Below, piece by piece: positions 15,245 to 23,553 of a DNA stretch of 64,000 nt. Below the pieces are notes generated by a model, which did no database searches, had not been told where the DNA came from, and worked only from the letters and a program-made list of their open reading frames with translations. The DNA lies in contig NZ_JACXIY010000023.1 in assembly GCF_014705655.1 (NCBI RefSeq), positions 1-64,000 on the forward strand, written 5' to 3'. The DNA is from Paenibacillus arenilitoris. GTDB lineage: Bacteria; Bacillota; Bacilli; Paenibacillales; Paenibacillaceae. The position numbers and the translations under genes were made by a program. Position 1 is the stretch's first letter. Each line of letters begins with the position of its first letter.

Positions 15245-16297
15245 TTACTCCAGATCCTCGAACTCTTCGTCCTCGTCTTCCTCCGGGCTGAAGTTCGCTT
15301 GCGCGGCCACGGCCGACAGATTGCTCTGCTCGCGAATTTGCTTCTCGATCGCACCGGCGATTTCCTTATGATCCTTCAGAAACTGCTTGGCGTTCTCCCG
15401 GCCTTGACCGAGACGCTCGCCTTCGTAAGAGAACCACGCCCCGCTCTTCTGGACGATGTCCATCTCGACGCCGATGTCGATCAGGCTTCCTTCCTTGGAA
15501 ATGCCCTCGCCGTACATAATATCGATCTCCGCTTGCTTGAACGGAGGCGCGACCTTGTTCTTAACGACCTTGATCCGCGTGCGGTTGCCGACCATGTCGT
15601 TGCCTTGCTTAAGCGTCTCTACGCGGCGCACGTCGAGTCGTACGCTGGAATAAAACTTCAATGCCCGTCCGCCAGGCGTCGTCTCGGGATTGCCGAACAT
15701 GACGCCCACTTTCTCGCGAAGCTGGTTAATGAAGATCGCGATCGTCTTCGATTTCGCAATAGCACCCGACAGCTTCCGAAGCGCTTGCGACATCAAGCGA
15801 GCTTGCAGGCCGACGTGGGAATCGCCCATGTCGCCTTCGATCTCCGCCTTCGGCACAAGCGCCGCAACGGAGTCGATGACGATAACGTCGACTGCGCCGC
15901 TTCGCACGAGCGCCTCGGCAATCTCAAGCGCCTGCTCGCCCGTATCGGGCTGAGACAGCAGCAATTCGTCAATGTTTACGCCCAGCTTGCTGGCATACAG
16001 AGGATCGAGCGCATGCTCCGCATCGATAAAGGCAGCTTGTCCGCCGATACGTTGGACTTCTGCGATGGCATGCAGCGCTACTGTCGTTTTACCCGATGAT
16101 TCCGGTCCGTACACTTCAATGACCCGTCCGCGGGGCAAGCCGCCGATTCCTAAAGCGATATCTAGAGCAAGCGAGCCGCTCGGCACGGTCTCTACCTGCA
16201 TATGTGTGGATTCCCCTAATTTCATGATCGAGCCTTTACCAAACTGTTTCTCGATTTGACGTAAAGCCATTTCCAACGCTGCGCGGCGATCCGACAA
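15245..16297 (-). CDS. recA: Recombinase RecA
   Basis: 350-residue RecA, which forms filaments on single-stranded DNA, catalyses strand exchange and triggers LexA self-cleavage. Walker A is GPESSGKTT (about residues 64-72), Walker B VIVIDSVAAL, loop L1 MGDSHVGLQARLMSQALR and loop L2 INQLREKVGVMFGNPETTPGG. The C-terminus is acidic. TTG at 16297 is chosen as start: it gives M-S-D-R-R-A-A-L-E as in other Bacilli, with AAGGAT upstream. The promoter and a LexA box lie directly upstream, so it is SOS-inducible. Confidence 0.98.
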   Translation of the reverse strand: MSDRRAALEMALRQIEKQFGKGSIMKLGESTHMQVETVPSGSLALDIALGIGGLPRGRVIEVYGPESSGKTTVALHAIAEVQRIGGQAAFIDAEHALDPLYASKLGVNIDELLLSQPDTGEQALEIAEALVRSGAVDVIVIDSVAALVPKAEIEGDMGDSHVGLQARLMSQALRKLSGAIAKSKTIAIFINQLREKVGVMFGNPETTPGGRALKFYSSVRLDVRRVETLKQGNDMVGNRTRIKVVKNKVAPPFKQAEIDIMYGEGISKEGSLIDIGVEMDIVQKSGAWFSYEGERLGQGRENAKQFLKDHKEIAGAIEKQIREQSNLSAVAAQANFSPEEDEDEEFEDLE

Positions 16298-16328
16298 GAA
16301 ACTCACATCCTTCATCGTTTATAATGTT

Positions 16329-16357
16329 ATGATACCTTTTTTCGGAACGTTTGCCAA
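16329..16357 (-). promoter_or_regulatory. SigA promoter of recA
   Basis: TTGGCA-N17-TATCAT on the minus strand, about 35 nt upstream of the start codon. Confidence 0.75.
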
Positions 16358-16366
16358 GCATTTTTT

Positions 16367-16380
16367 CGAACATACATTCG
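16367..16380. promoter_or_regulatory. LexA (DinR) box of recA
   Basis: CGAACATACATTCG differs at a single core position from the Bacillus LexA consensus CGAACRNRYGTTCG. It lies about 10 bp upstream of the recA -35. Confidence 0.8.
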
Positions 16381-16411
16381 TCTTTTTTCTCACGCCCCTT
16401 CAAGAGAGCAT

Positions 16412-16447
16412 AAAAAAAACCGCAGCAAAGTAATCTTCGCCACGGTT
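16412..16447 (-). terminator. Terminator of cinA
   Basis: A 13-bp stem with three G-U pairs (16435-16447 with 16418-16430) and a 4-nt loop is followed on the minus strand by a run of eight T (16419-16412). It lies 70 nt after the cinA stop and isolates recA. Confidence 0.88.
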
Positions 16448-16516
16448 CTTCCGATAACTATTTACAAGTATAGCGGTCCTCGTCCGATTTGACAACCGTT
16501 AATTTGGCGGGCGACG

Positions 16517-17764
16517 TTAGTCGCGAAGCGACAGCCATAGCCGGTAAAGCGCGGCCTTGACCGCTCTGATCCGGATCATCGTCCTGCCGCCGCTTAAGTT
16601 CATCGTATGCACGACGGTCGGCTTGCCCCGCTCCGCCAATCCGAAGTAGACGAGACCTACGGGCTTGCCCTCCGATTCCGCCGGACCGGCGACGCCGGTA
16701 AGCGAGATGCCAAAGTCGGCGCCGGCCAATTCCCTGACCCGTTCCGCCATCAAGGCGGCCGTCGATTCGCTGATCGCTCCGGGCGCCCCTTCGCCTTCGA
16801 GCTGTGACATCGGAACGCTGAGCAAGCGGTGCTTCATGTGATTCGTATAGGTGACGACCCCGCCCAGAAACTCTCCGCTGCTTCCCGGTACGTTCGTAAT
16901 GAGCTCGGCAAGCAGACCTCCGCTAATGCTTTCCGCGCTTGCCAGCTTGCGGCGCGAAGCTCTTAGCAGCCTTATAATCTCCTCTTCGATCGGAACGTCC
17001 CGTTCGGCATACAAATAATCGCCTGCGCGCTCCTTGATCATCGCCACGGCGGCGTCGATTTTGACGCTTGCCTCCGCTTCCGAACCGGCCTTGGTGGAAA
17101 CGCGGATCGCAACCTCCCCTTCCTTCGCGTAAGGGGCCAAGGTCGGATCAACCTGCCCGTCGATCAGATCCAGCAGCGTAGCTTCCAGGTTCGATTCGCC
17201 GATCCCGGCGAACTTCAATATCCGGGAATAGAGCGGCTGTTCATCTACGAGATTGGAACGAAGCCAGTTCTCGCCCGCTCCGTCCATCATCGGCTTCATT
17301 TCCTTCGGCGGACCCGGCAGGAGCAAATACAAGGTCCCGTCGGCCGTTAAGCCGTTCCCGACGGCCAGGCCCGTCGTATTTTCCAGCGGCTCGGCGCCTT
17401 CGATCGACATGGCCTGCCTTCGGTTGCTTTCGACCATATGAAGTCCCCTGGAAGCGAACAGCTGCTCGATTTTGGCCATGGACGGCTCATGCAGCCGCAG
17501 GCCGAGGTTCAAATAATCGGCAAGGACGTCCTTCGTCAAATCGTCCTGCGTCGGCCCGAGTCCGCCGGTGAACACAAGCAAGTCGGCGCGGCTCCGCCCG
17601 ATTTCGATCGCTTGCCGCAGACGGCCCGGATTATCCCCAACCACCGTCTGGAAATAAACGTCGATGCCGAGTGACGCAAGCTTCTGCGACAGGTATTGCG
17701 CATTCGTATTTACGATTTGACCGAGCAGCAGCTCCGTACCGACCGCGATAATTTCAGCTTTCAT
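16517..17764 (-). CDS. cinA: CinA family protein (competence/damage-inducible; NMN deamidase domain)
   Basis: 415-residue two-domain CinA. The N-terminal MoCF-biosynthesis-like domain (about 1-170) has GTELLLGQIVNTNAQYLS and TGGLGPTQDDLTKDV. The C-terminal PncC-like nicotinamide-nucleotide amidase domain (about 255-415) has SAESISGGLLAEL and SLTGVAGPAES. It acts in pyridine nucleotide recycling, and in naturally competent bacteria it can be co-induced with recA. A terminator separates it from recA here, unlike the cinA-recA cotranscription in some Gram-positives. The start is ATG with AAGGG upstream. Confidence 0.95.
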   Translation of the reverse strand: MKAEIIAVGTELLLGQIVNTNAQYLSQKLASLGIDVYFQTVVGDNPGRLRQAIEIGRSRADLLVFTGGLGPTQDDLTKDVLADYLNLGLRLHEPSMAKIEQLFASRGLHMVESNRRQAMSIEGAEPLENTTGLAVGNGLTADGTLYLLLPGPPKEMKPMMDGAGENWLRSNLVDEQPLYSRILKFAGIGESNLEATLLDLIDGQVDPTLAPYAKEGEVAIRVSTKAGSEAEASVKIDAAVAMIKERAGDYLYAERDVPIEEEIIRLLRASRRKLASAESISGGLLAELITNVPGSSGEFLGGVVTYTNHMKHRLLSVPMSQLEGEGAPGAISESTAALMAERVRELAGADFGISLTGVAGPAESEGKPVGLVYFGLAERGKPTVVHTMNLSGGRTMIRIRAVKAALYRLWLSLRD

Positions 17765-17812
17765 TCTTCATTTCCCTTCTCCAGCGGAATGATTTATAAG
17801 TAAGTTATATGC

Positions 17813-17847
17813 AAAAGCATCCCCCCGCTTGACGGAAAGATGCTTTT
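17813..17847 (-). terminator. Terminator of pgsA
   Basis: Stem AAAAGCATC/GATGCTTTT with a long C-rich loop, ending in T's on the minus strand just after pgsA. Confidence 0.7.
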
Positions 17848-17852
17848 ATCCT

Positions 17853-18428
17853 TTACTCTATCGGAATAAGGTGTTTGTTCTTCACGAAGTAATCGACGCC
17901 CGAATACACGGTAACGGTCGCGGACGTCCAGATGGCGATCGTGTCGAACGGAAAATCGATGAACGTGAACGGGAAATTGTTAATAAGCAAGGCGATGATC
18001 ATCGTAATTTGGATCGCGGTTTTCCACTTGCCCCATTTGCTGGCCGCCATGACGGAGCCTTCCAGCAAGGCGACCTGCCTGAGACCCGTAACGGCAAACT
18101 CGCGGCTAATGATGACGATCGCGATGAGCGCGTTAAGCTTGTCCATCTCGACGAGCGAGATTAAGACGGCCGCGACGAGCAGCTTGTCCGCCAGCGGGTC
18201 GAGCAGCTTGCCCAAATTCGTCACGATCTTGTTCTTGCGCGCAATATAACCGTCCAGTCCGTCCGTGCTAGCCGCCACAATGAAAATTAGTGCCGCCACG
18301 ACTTGATTGTATGTAATCGAGAAGCCGGCGAAGCTTATCGATCCCAGGTCCAATTTAATGAGCAGAAAAAACATGATGACCGGCACTAAAAAAATTCTGG
18401 CTAAGGTGATGCGATTCGCCAGATTCAC
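17853..18428 (-). CDS. pgsA: CDP-diacylglycerol--glycerol-3-phosphate 3-phosphatidyltransferase
   Basis: 191-residue membrane enzyme that makes phosphatidylglycerol-phosphate, the committed step to phosphatidylglycerol and cardiolipin. The CDP-alcohol phosphotransferase motif is complete: DGYIAR, then GKLLDPLADKLL (D-G-x2-A-R-x8-G-x3-D-x3-D), at about residues 58-82, with several hydrophobic helices around it. GTG start at 18428 with AAGGAGGG upstream. The stop of a 47-codon ORF overlaps this start by 4 nt (GTGA), so expression may be coupled to it. A strong promoter lies about 180 nt upstream. Confidence 0.96.
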   Translation of the reverse strand: MNLANRITLARIFLVPVIMFFLLIKLDLGSISFAGFSITYNQVVAALIFIVAASTDGLDGYIARKNKIVTNLGKLLDPLADKLLVAAVLISLVEMDKLNALIAIVIISREFAVTGLRQVALLEGSVMAASKWGKWKTAIQITMIIALLINNFPFTFIDFPFDTIAIWTSATVTVYSGVDYFVKNKHLIPIE

Positions 18429-18568
18429 GCAATTCCCTCCTTAGATCGATCTGACTCATAGGTGTGCGTTACGCGAACCCCACGTTCGTGATTCAAACCT
18501 GAAATCGAAACCCGATCGGCATTCCATCCTCCGCAGCCTCGGTCGGCTGCATTCGCTATTCCTGTCAT
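18425..18568 (-). CDS. Small ORF of 47 codons overlapping the pgsA start (unrecognised)
   Basis: I do not recognise this product. It begins at ATG 18568 with GGAGG 8 nt upstream, runs 47 codons without interruption and its TGA overlaps the pgsA GTG in a GTGA junction typical of translational coupling. The peptide is hydrophilic (starts MTGIANAADRG, ends SKEGIA), with one Cys and no transmembrane segment. It occupies most of the transcribed leader between the promoter at 18609-18637 and pgsA. It could be a small protein or a leader peptide that sets pgsA translation; chance is not excluded at this length. Confidence 0.5.
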   Translation of the reverse strand: MTGIANAADRGCGGWNADRVSISGLNHERGVRVTHTYESDRSKEGIA

Positions 18569-18608
18569 CCGTGAATCCTCCAGATCCTTCCGCGAAGCTA
18601 TCTAACCA

Positions 18609-18637
18609 AGTATAATACATGCCAATACACGTGTCAA
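18609..18637 (-). promoter_or_regulatory. Strong SigA promoter of the small ORF and pgsA
   Basis: TTGACA-N17-TATACT on the minus strand. The predicted transcription start near 18602 gives a leader of about 35 nt before the small ORF. Confidence 0.85.
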
Positions 18638-18684
18638 AAGCGCGGCGCGCCTACGTTCTTCGGCCGGTCGCACCGGTAAACGAA

Positions 18685-18723
18685 AAGCCCCGTCTCACGA
18701 AACGAATGCGTGAAACGAAGCTT
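18685..18723 (-). terminator. Terminator of yajQ
   Basis: 15-bp stem with several G-U pairs (18709-18723 with 18685-18699) followed by TTCG on the minus strand. The T run is short. Confidence 0.6.
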
Positions 18724-18729
18724 CTCCCC

Positions 18730-19224
18730 TTACGATCGGTAATTCGTAAATTGAAGGTCCACCGGCAGGTCGGCCTCTCTCAGCAATTTGATGACGGCTT
18801 GCAAATCGTCGAGGCTTTTGCCGGTTACCCTGATTTGATCGCCTTGGATTTGGCTTTTCACCTTAAGCTTCGAATCGCGAATCAAAATATTGATTTTTTT
18901 CGCGACGTCCTGCTCGATGCCCTGCTTCAATCGAATCCTTTGGCGGACGGTTCCGCCCGACGCGCCTTCGACCTTGCCGTAATCCAAGTTTTTGATCGGG
19001 ACGCCCCGCTTCACCATCTTGGAGAGCAGAATGTCGATAACGCTCTTCAGCTTGTAATCGTCGTCGGAAGCAACGACGAGATCATCCTTCTCCAGCGCAA
19101 TGCTGCTCTTGCTCCCCTTGAAATCAAAGCGGGTTTCGATCTCGCGCTCCGCCTGCTTGATGGCATTCGCCAATTCCTGCATGTCAACCTTTGAAACAAT
19201 GTCAAATGCGTTTTCTGAAGCCAT
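18730..19224 (-). CDS. yajQ: YajQ family nucleotide-binding protein
   Basis: 164-residue YajQ/DUF520 protein, two tandem ferredoxin-like (RRM-like) folds. It starts MASENAFDIVSKVDMQELANAI and includes the conserved ETRFDFKGSKSSI near residue 32. Family members have been reported to bind c-di-GMP or nucleic acid; the cellular role in Firmicutes is not settled. The ATG at 19224 has AGGAG 8 nt upstream; a GTG two codons earlier is less well placed. It follows rodZ with a short gap and probably shares its transcript. Confidence 0.93.
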   Translation of the reverse strand: MASENAFDIVSKVDMQELANAIKQAEREIETRFDFKGSKSSIALEKDDLVVASDDDYKLKSVIDILLSKMVKRGVPIKNLDYGKVEGASGGTVRQRIRLKQGIEQDVAKKINILIRDSKLKVKSQIQGDQIRVTGKSLDDLQAVIKLLREADLPVDLQFTNYRS

Positions 19225-19251
19225 GTACACCTCTCCTTTGTTCCGTTGCTG

Positions 19252-20184
19252 CTACTGCGCCGCAGCGTTGCCTTCCGTCCCGCCCGTCTCCCCGTCCTCA
19301 GCCTGGCCTTCGCCGGCCGGCGCTTCTTCTTGGACGGGATGAAGCAGCAGTTTCTTGGAGCCCGCCCTGTCGCCATCGGGGACGGGCACCCCGTCAACCG
19401 TAATTTCGGTCAAATCCGAACGCCCCACGTTAATGTAGAGCGGTCCGGTCAAATCGTATGACTGCACGGTGCCGTCCTCCGCGTTTTTGGAAAACAGCTT
19501 GTTCCCCGAGTTGCTGCCCTCCCTAACCTCAAGCCAGCTTTTGCCGCCGACCACTTTGATTTCAAGCTTATGAGGCCCGGCCGGCCCGATGTCGTATTGA
19601 TCCGCCTTGCCTACTTTGCTGCCGAACGTAACCGTGGTAGGCGCCATCGTCGGCACGGGTGGCGTTGGCGATACTTCAGGAGGCGTAGCGCCGCTCCCTG
19701 CCGGTTCGTCCGTCTCTTCGTCGGCCGGCGGCGGCGACGAGGCATCGGTAATATTCGTGCCCTGATCGGCTTGCTTCGGCGGATCCGCATCCTGATTGAT
19801 GAAGTACACCCAAACGACGACGACGATCAGAATAAGAAACGACCACATCATGATGTTGAAGCCGATTTTGCCCAGCCTCTCCGAGGATTGCGATTTGACA
19901 CGCCGCGGCGCCCGAACCGGGATCGGTTCCGCGACCTGTTCGACGGTAGCTGCCGGCACTTCATGCTGATAAAGGCGGAGCACTTCATCAGGATCCAGTC
20001 CGACGGCTTCGGAATAGTTTTTTACAAAAGCGCGCACGTAGAAAGGACCGGGCAGAACCGTGTGATCCCCGCTCTCGATCGCTTCCAAATACCGTTTTCG
20101 AATTTTCGTGGTCTCCTGAATATCATCCAGCGATAAGCCTCGCTTCTCTCTCGCGTTCTGAAGCAATACGCCTAAATCAGACAT
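19252..20184 (-). CDS. rodZ: RodZ-like HTH membrane protein (YmfM)
   Basis: 310-residue bitopic membrane protein. An N-terminal helix-turn-helix (about residues 5-75, LSLDDIQETTKIRKRYLEAI) is followed by a basic linker, one transmembrane helix (about 107-130), a Pro/Thr/Asp-rich spacer (about 135-185) and a C-terminal DUF4115 beta domain. In other bacteria RodZ links MreB to the envelope and supports rod shape. It is between ymfK and yajQ/pgsA as in Bacillus. ATG with AAGGAGG upstream. Confidence 0.9.
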   Translation of the reverse strand: MSDLGVLLQNAREKRGLSLDDIQETTKIRKRYLEAIESGDHTVLPGPFYVRAFVKNYSEAVGLDPDEVLRLYQHEVPAATVEQVAEPIPVRAPRRVKSQSSERLGKIGFNIMMWSFLILIVVVVWVYFINQDADPPKQADQGTNITDASSPPPADEETDEPAGSGATPPEVSPTPPVPTMAPTTVTFGSKVGKADQYDIGPAGPHKLEIKVVGGKSWLEVREGSNSGNKLFSKNAEDGTVQSYDLTGPLYINVGRSDLTEITVDGVPVPDGDRAGSKKLLLHPVQEEAPAGEGQAEDGETGGTEGNAAAQ

Positions 20185-20202
20185 GAAACGGCCTCCTTCC
20201 GG

Positions 20203-20970
20203 CTAAAAATCGTCTGTGTAGTTGGCTGTGAACGATTCGTATGTAATTTCCTCATCCGGGGTATTTCTAAGCTCGACGATGATGTCGAAATGGCTGTATT
20301 CGTAATGCGATTCCTTCACGAAAATGTCGGGATGCTCGATCACCTTCGTCGACGGCATGGCCATGATTTCCTGCAGCAGGCCGTGATGCTTCTCGTTCGA
20401 GCGGATGGTGCTTACGATGCCGTCGATGATGAAAATATTGTTCGGCTGCATCTCGTCCTCGGACAATTGGCTCCGCACCGTCTGGCGGAGAAGCGTCGAG
20501 GAGACGAATGTCCACCGTTTGTTCGAGCACACGCTGCCCGCGATGATCGATTCGGTTTTGCCGACGCGCGGCATCCCTCTTAATCCGATAACCTGATTGC
20601 CATCGCGTTTAAACACCTCGCCCAAAAAATCGACCAAAAGACCAAGCTCGTCGCGCGTAAACCTGAACGTCTTCCGGTCGTCGGAATCCCGCTCGATATA
20701 GCGCCCGTGCCGCACGGCCAAAATATCGACGATTGTAGGCGTTCTCAGTTTATTTACGGTAATATTATCGACCTTTTGAAGCATTTTGCCAAGCAGCTCG
20801 ATCTTCTCGTCGTCGTCGGTTTGAAGCAGCATGCCGCGCGTGCGGTCCTCGACGCCGTTGATCGTCATGATGTTGACTTCAAGCATGCCGAGCAAGGAAG
20901 CGATATCGCCGAGCAAGCCCGGACGATTTTTATGTATTTTGTATTCCATGTACCATTGTTTCGTCTCCAA
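20203..20970 (-). CDS. ymfK: DUF3388 protein (YmfK), ACT-like domain plus P-loop-like motif
   Basis: 255-residue protein of the uncharacterised DUF3388/YmfK family. The first about 75 residues look like an ACT ligand-binding domain (YKIHKNRPGLLGDIASLLGM). The second part has GLRGMPRVGKTES, a Walker A-like GxPxxGKT/S loop, and IFIIDG, a possible Walker B. No known function. TTG at 20970 is preferred (AAGG 8 nt upstream); a GTG three codons earlier abuts the ribosome-binding site. It is first of an operon with rodZ and yajQ, from a promoter at 21045-21073. Confidence 0.88.
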   Translation of the reverse strand: METKQWYMEYKIHKNRPGLLGDIASLLGMLEVNIMTINGVEDRTRGMLLQTDDDEKIELLGKMLQKVDNITVNKLRTPTIVDILAVRHGRYIERDSDDRKTFRFTRDELGLLVDFLGEVFKRDGNQVIGLRGMPRVGKTESIIAGSVCSNKRWTFVSSTLLRQTVRSQLSEDEMQPNNIFIIDGIVSTIRSNEKHHGLLQEIMAMPSTKVIEHPDIFVKESHYEYSHFDIIVELRNTPDEEITYESFTANYTDDF

Positions 20971-21044
20971 CGCTGTCACCTTCCTGAACCGGTTCGTTTA
21001 GACGTCACGGATGAAAATTATGGGTATGTGCGTCATAACACATA

Positions 21045-21073
21045 ATTCTACAATTTTCGTCATAATCCTGCAA
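21045..21073 (-). promoter_or_regulatory. SigA promoter of ymfK-rodZ-yajQ
   Basis: TTGCAG-N17-TAGAAT on the minus strand, about 75 nt upstream of ymfK. Confidence 0.65.
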
Positions 21074-21090
21074 CCTTTTCGAAAACCGTA

Positions 21091-21121
21091 CAGAAAAGCC
21101 TCCGGCTAGGAGGCTTTTCTG
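21091..21121 (-). terminator. Terminator of the DUF3243 gene
   Basis: 13-bp perfect stem (21091-21103 with 21109-21121) with a 5-nt loop and T's in the 3' arm. Confidence 0.8.
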
Positions 21122-21163
21122 CTGCTTCTTTTGACGAATAATGCCGTCGCGTCGCTTTGTCGG

Positions 21164-21415
21164 TTAGGATTCCTGAACGAGCTTCACCATCAAGCGGGCG
21201 ATCGTTTTGCGCTCGGCCTCGTCGCCTACTTCCCAAAGCTGCTTCAGAACCCGTTCTTCTTCATTTTTCGGATCGACCTTCTCATCGAGAAAGCTGCCGA
21301 TTTCATAAGCGAGCGTCGAAATCGTTTCATCCGTCATTCCGGCTTTTTTCGCTTGCGAAACGCGGTCGGCCAAAAAATGCTTCCATGTCGCAAAATTAGA
21401 AAGGACAGTTGACAT
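21164..21415 (-). CDS. ymfJ: DUF3243 protein (YmfJ-like)
   Basis: 83-residue helical protein of the DUF3243 family, found in this same place between ymfI and ymfK in Bacillus. It is soluble and charged (LDEKVDPKNEEERVLKQLWEV), with no signal peptide or cysteines. Function unknown. ATG with AGGAGG 9 nt upstream; own terminator downstream. Confidence 0.88.
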   Translation of the reverse strand: MSTVLSNFATWKHFLADRVSQAKKAGMTDETISTLAYEIGSFLDEKVDPKNEEERVLKQLWEVGDEAERKTIARLMVKLVQES

Positions 21416-21520
21416 GTTTCTTCGCCTCCTAAAGGTGTAAAAGAATCATCAACAGTCGTTATTTTGCTACAAAACGCTTCAAATTATTCAGCTTGTCCCT
21501 ATGCAGGTTGAACCCGCGCT

Positions 21521-22267
21521 TTACGTGTGCCATCCTCCGTTCGGACTTATGACTTGTCCGGTAATATAGGAGGATTCGGGAAGGGACAGGAAGTACACGA
21601 GCGAGGCGATCTCTTCCGCGGAGCCGAACCGCCCGGCCGGAATTTCCTGCTCGAGCGCCGCTTTCTCCTCCTCGTTGAATCCGACCATCATATCCGTGTC
21701 GACGACGCCGGGAGCGACGGCATTCACGGTCACCCCCGCCTGCGCCAGTTCCTTGGCTAGCGCCTTCGTGAACGCGTTCATGCCGCCCTTCGTCGTCGAA
21801 TAAAGCACCTCGCAGGAAGCGCCCGACAGCCCCCAGATGGACGAGACGTTAATAATTCGTCCGTACCGCTGCGCGACCATATGCGGCATGAAAAGCTGCG
21901 TGCATAGAAACATGCCCTTCAGATTCACGGCCATCACGTCATCCCAATCTTCCTCCGTGACGTCCATCAGCATGCCGTAATGCGAAATGCCGCCGTTGTT
22001 CACGAGGATATCCGGCAGCATGCCGTGCACCGCAAGCTTATCCCGCATCCGCTCAAGCTGCTCCCTCGAGCGCAAATCGGCCGAAATCGTCAGCACGTTA
22101 GCTCCAAGCGCCATGCAGGCGCGAGCCGTTTCGTTGGCGATCTCGTGCGATTGCAAATAGTGAATGACGATGTTTACGCCTTCCGCGGCGAATCGTTTGG
22201 CGATCGCCGCCCCGATGCCGCGGCTTCCCCCGGTAATAAGCACCGTCATTTGCTGCAAGGTTTTCAT
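21521..22267 (-). CDS. ymfI: SDR family oxidoreductase YmfI (EF-P 5-aminopentanone reductase)
   Basis: 248-residue short-chain dehydrogenase. The NAD(P)-binding TGGSRGIG is at about residues 12-19, NNGG at about 90 and the catalytic Y-x-x-x-K is YSTTKGG. In B. subtilis YmfI reduces the 5-aminopentanone modification on elongation factor P to aminopentanol; conserved position supports that over a FabG role. Its ATG overlaps the stop of ymfH (ATGA), so the two are coupled. Typical SDR length. Confidence 0.87.
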   Translation of the reverse strand: MKTLQQMTVLITGGSRGIGAAIAKRFAAEGVNIVIHYLQSHEIANETARACMALGANVLTISADLRSREQLERMRDKLAVHGMLPDILVNNGGISHYGMLMDVTEEDWDDVMAVNLKGMFLCTQLFMPHMVAQRYGRIINVSSIWGLSGASCEVLYSTTKGGMNAFTKALAKELAQAGVTVNAVAPGVVDTDMMVGFNEEEKAALEQEIPAGRFGSAEEIASLVYFLSLPESSYITGQVISPNGGWHT

Positions 22268-23550
22268 TTTCCGGGCTGCTGCACGATCGATACGGCCAGC
22301 TGGTCGAAGTCAAAATGCTCTCGCAGACGCCGATTCACGTCGTCCAAGGTGCAGCTTTCATAGAAGGCCAGCACGTCGAACATGTCGCTGTCGCGGAACC
22401 GGTATCTCGTAAATTCGCCGGCGATGGCTTCGGGGGAATTCAGCATCCGTAAATATCCGCCGATTTTTTTGCGCTTGGATCGCTCGAACGATTCCGGTTC
22501 GATGCCGCTCTTCAAGCGTTCTTCGACCGCGGTACGGATAAGCTGCAGCAGCCGATCCGGATCGGGCGTGTCGCCGCCGATGACCGAGAACGCGTAACCC
22601 GTGCTCGAGTTGTATTCATGGCCGAACGAATCGGAGATGAGATCGTTCTCGTACAGCTGCTGATAAAGCCGGGAGCTCGGTCCGATCAGGGCGTCCAGCA
22701 TCAGCTTCGTCGTCACTTCCTGGCGCAGCAGCGCTTCTCCGGTCAGCCCGACCTGCTTCTCTTTGAAGCCCAGCATGCATTTCGGCAGCGACACCGCAAG
22801 CTCCGTCACCTTGCGCGCATGCTTCACGCTCTGGGGCTCCTTCTCGAAATAACGCTCGATCTTGCTCTGCGGCTCAAACGATTTGGCGTTCTGGTTCGCC
22901 CGCACGAGCTCGATCACTTCTTCCGCCTTCACGCCGCCAACGACGAACAGCAGCATGTTCGAAGGATGATAAAACGTTTCGTAGCAGCGGTACAGCGTTT
23001 CCTTGTCGATTTGCCGGATCGATTCGACGGTTCCGGCAATATCGATATGAACGGGATGCTCATGATACAGCGCGTCGATCAACCCGAAATAGACTCTCCA
23101 ATCCGGGTTATCGCGATACATATTGATTTCCTGCTCGATAATCCCTTTTTCCTTCTCGACGTTCGCGTCGGTGAAGTACGGATTTTGCACGAAATTGATC
23201 AGCGTCTCCAAATTCGCGTGAACTTGTTCGGTCGCCGAAAATAAGTAGACCGTTCGGTCGAAGCTTGTGAACGCGTTCGCGGATGCGCCCTGTGAGGCGA
23301 ATACGGCGAAGATGTCCCCGGTAGGCTCTTCGAACATTTTGTGCTCGAGGAAATGGGCGATGCCGTCCGGCACTTTGACTTGAGGCTCGCCCCCGACGGA
23401 GAACCGGTTGTCGACGGAGCCGTACTTCGTCGAGAACGTGGCGTAGGTTTTGCTGAAGCCTTCTTTCGGAAGCACGATCACCTCCAGCCCGTTGTCGAGC
23501 ACTTCCCTGTACAACGTTTCTTGAACGTTCGGATAATGAAGGGTTTGCAT
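22264..23550 (-). CDS. ymfH: M16 family zinc metallopeptidase YmfH
   Basis: 428-residue insulinase-like (M16) peptidase. The inverted zinc motif HFLEH (HxxEH) sits at about residues 66-70, with the third ligand Glu in EKGIIEQEINMY. The C-terminal M16 half is present. The ATG at 23550 has AAGGAGG 8 nt upstream. It forms a tandem pair with ymfF, which lacks the motif; such pairs usually make a heterodimer with one catalytic subunit. Substrate unknown. Confidence 0.9.
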   Translation of the reverse strand: MQTLHYPNVQETLYREVLDNGLEVIVLPKEGFSKTYATFSTKYGSVDNRFSVGGEPQVKVPDGIAHFLEHKMFEEPTGDIFAVFASQGASANAFTSFDRTVYLFSATEQVHANLETLINFVQNPYFTDANVEKEKGIIEQEINMYRDNPDWRVYFGLIDALYHEHPVHIDIAGTVESIRQIDKETLYRCYETFYHPSNMLLFVVGGVKAEEVIELVRANQNAKSFEPQSKIERYFEKEPQSVKHARKVTELAVSLPKCMLGFKEKQVGLTGEALLRQEVTTKLMLDALIGPSSRLYQQLYENDLISDSFGHEYNSSTGYAFSVIGGDTPDPDRLLQLIRTAVEERLKSGIEPESFERSKRKKIGGYLRMLNSPEAIAGEFTRYRFRDSDMFDVLAFYESCTLDDVNRRLREHFDFDQLAVSIVQQPGK

Positions 23551-23553
23551 CCG

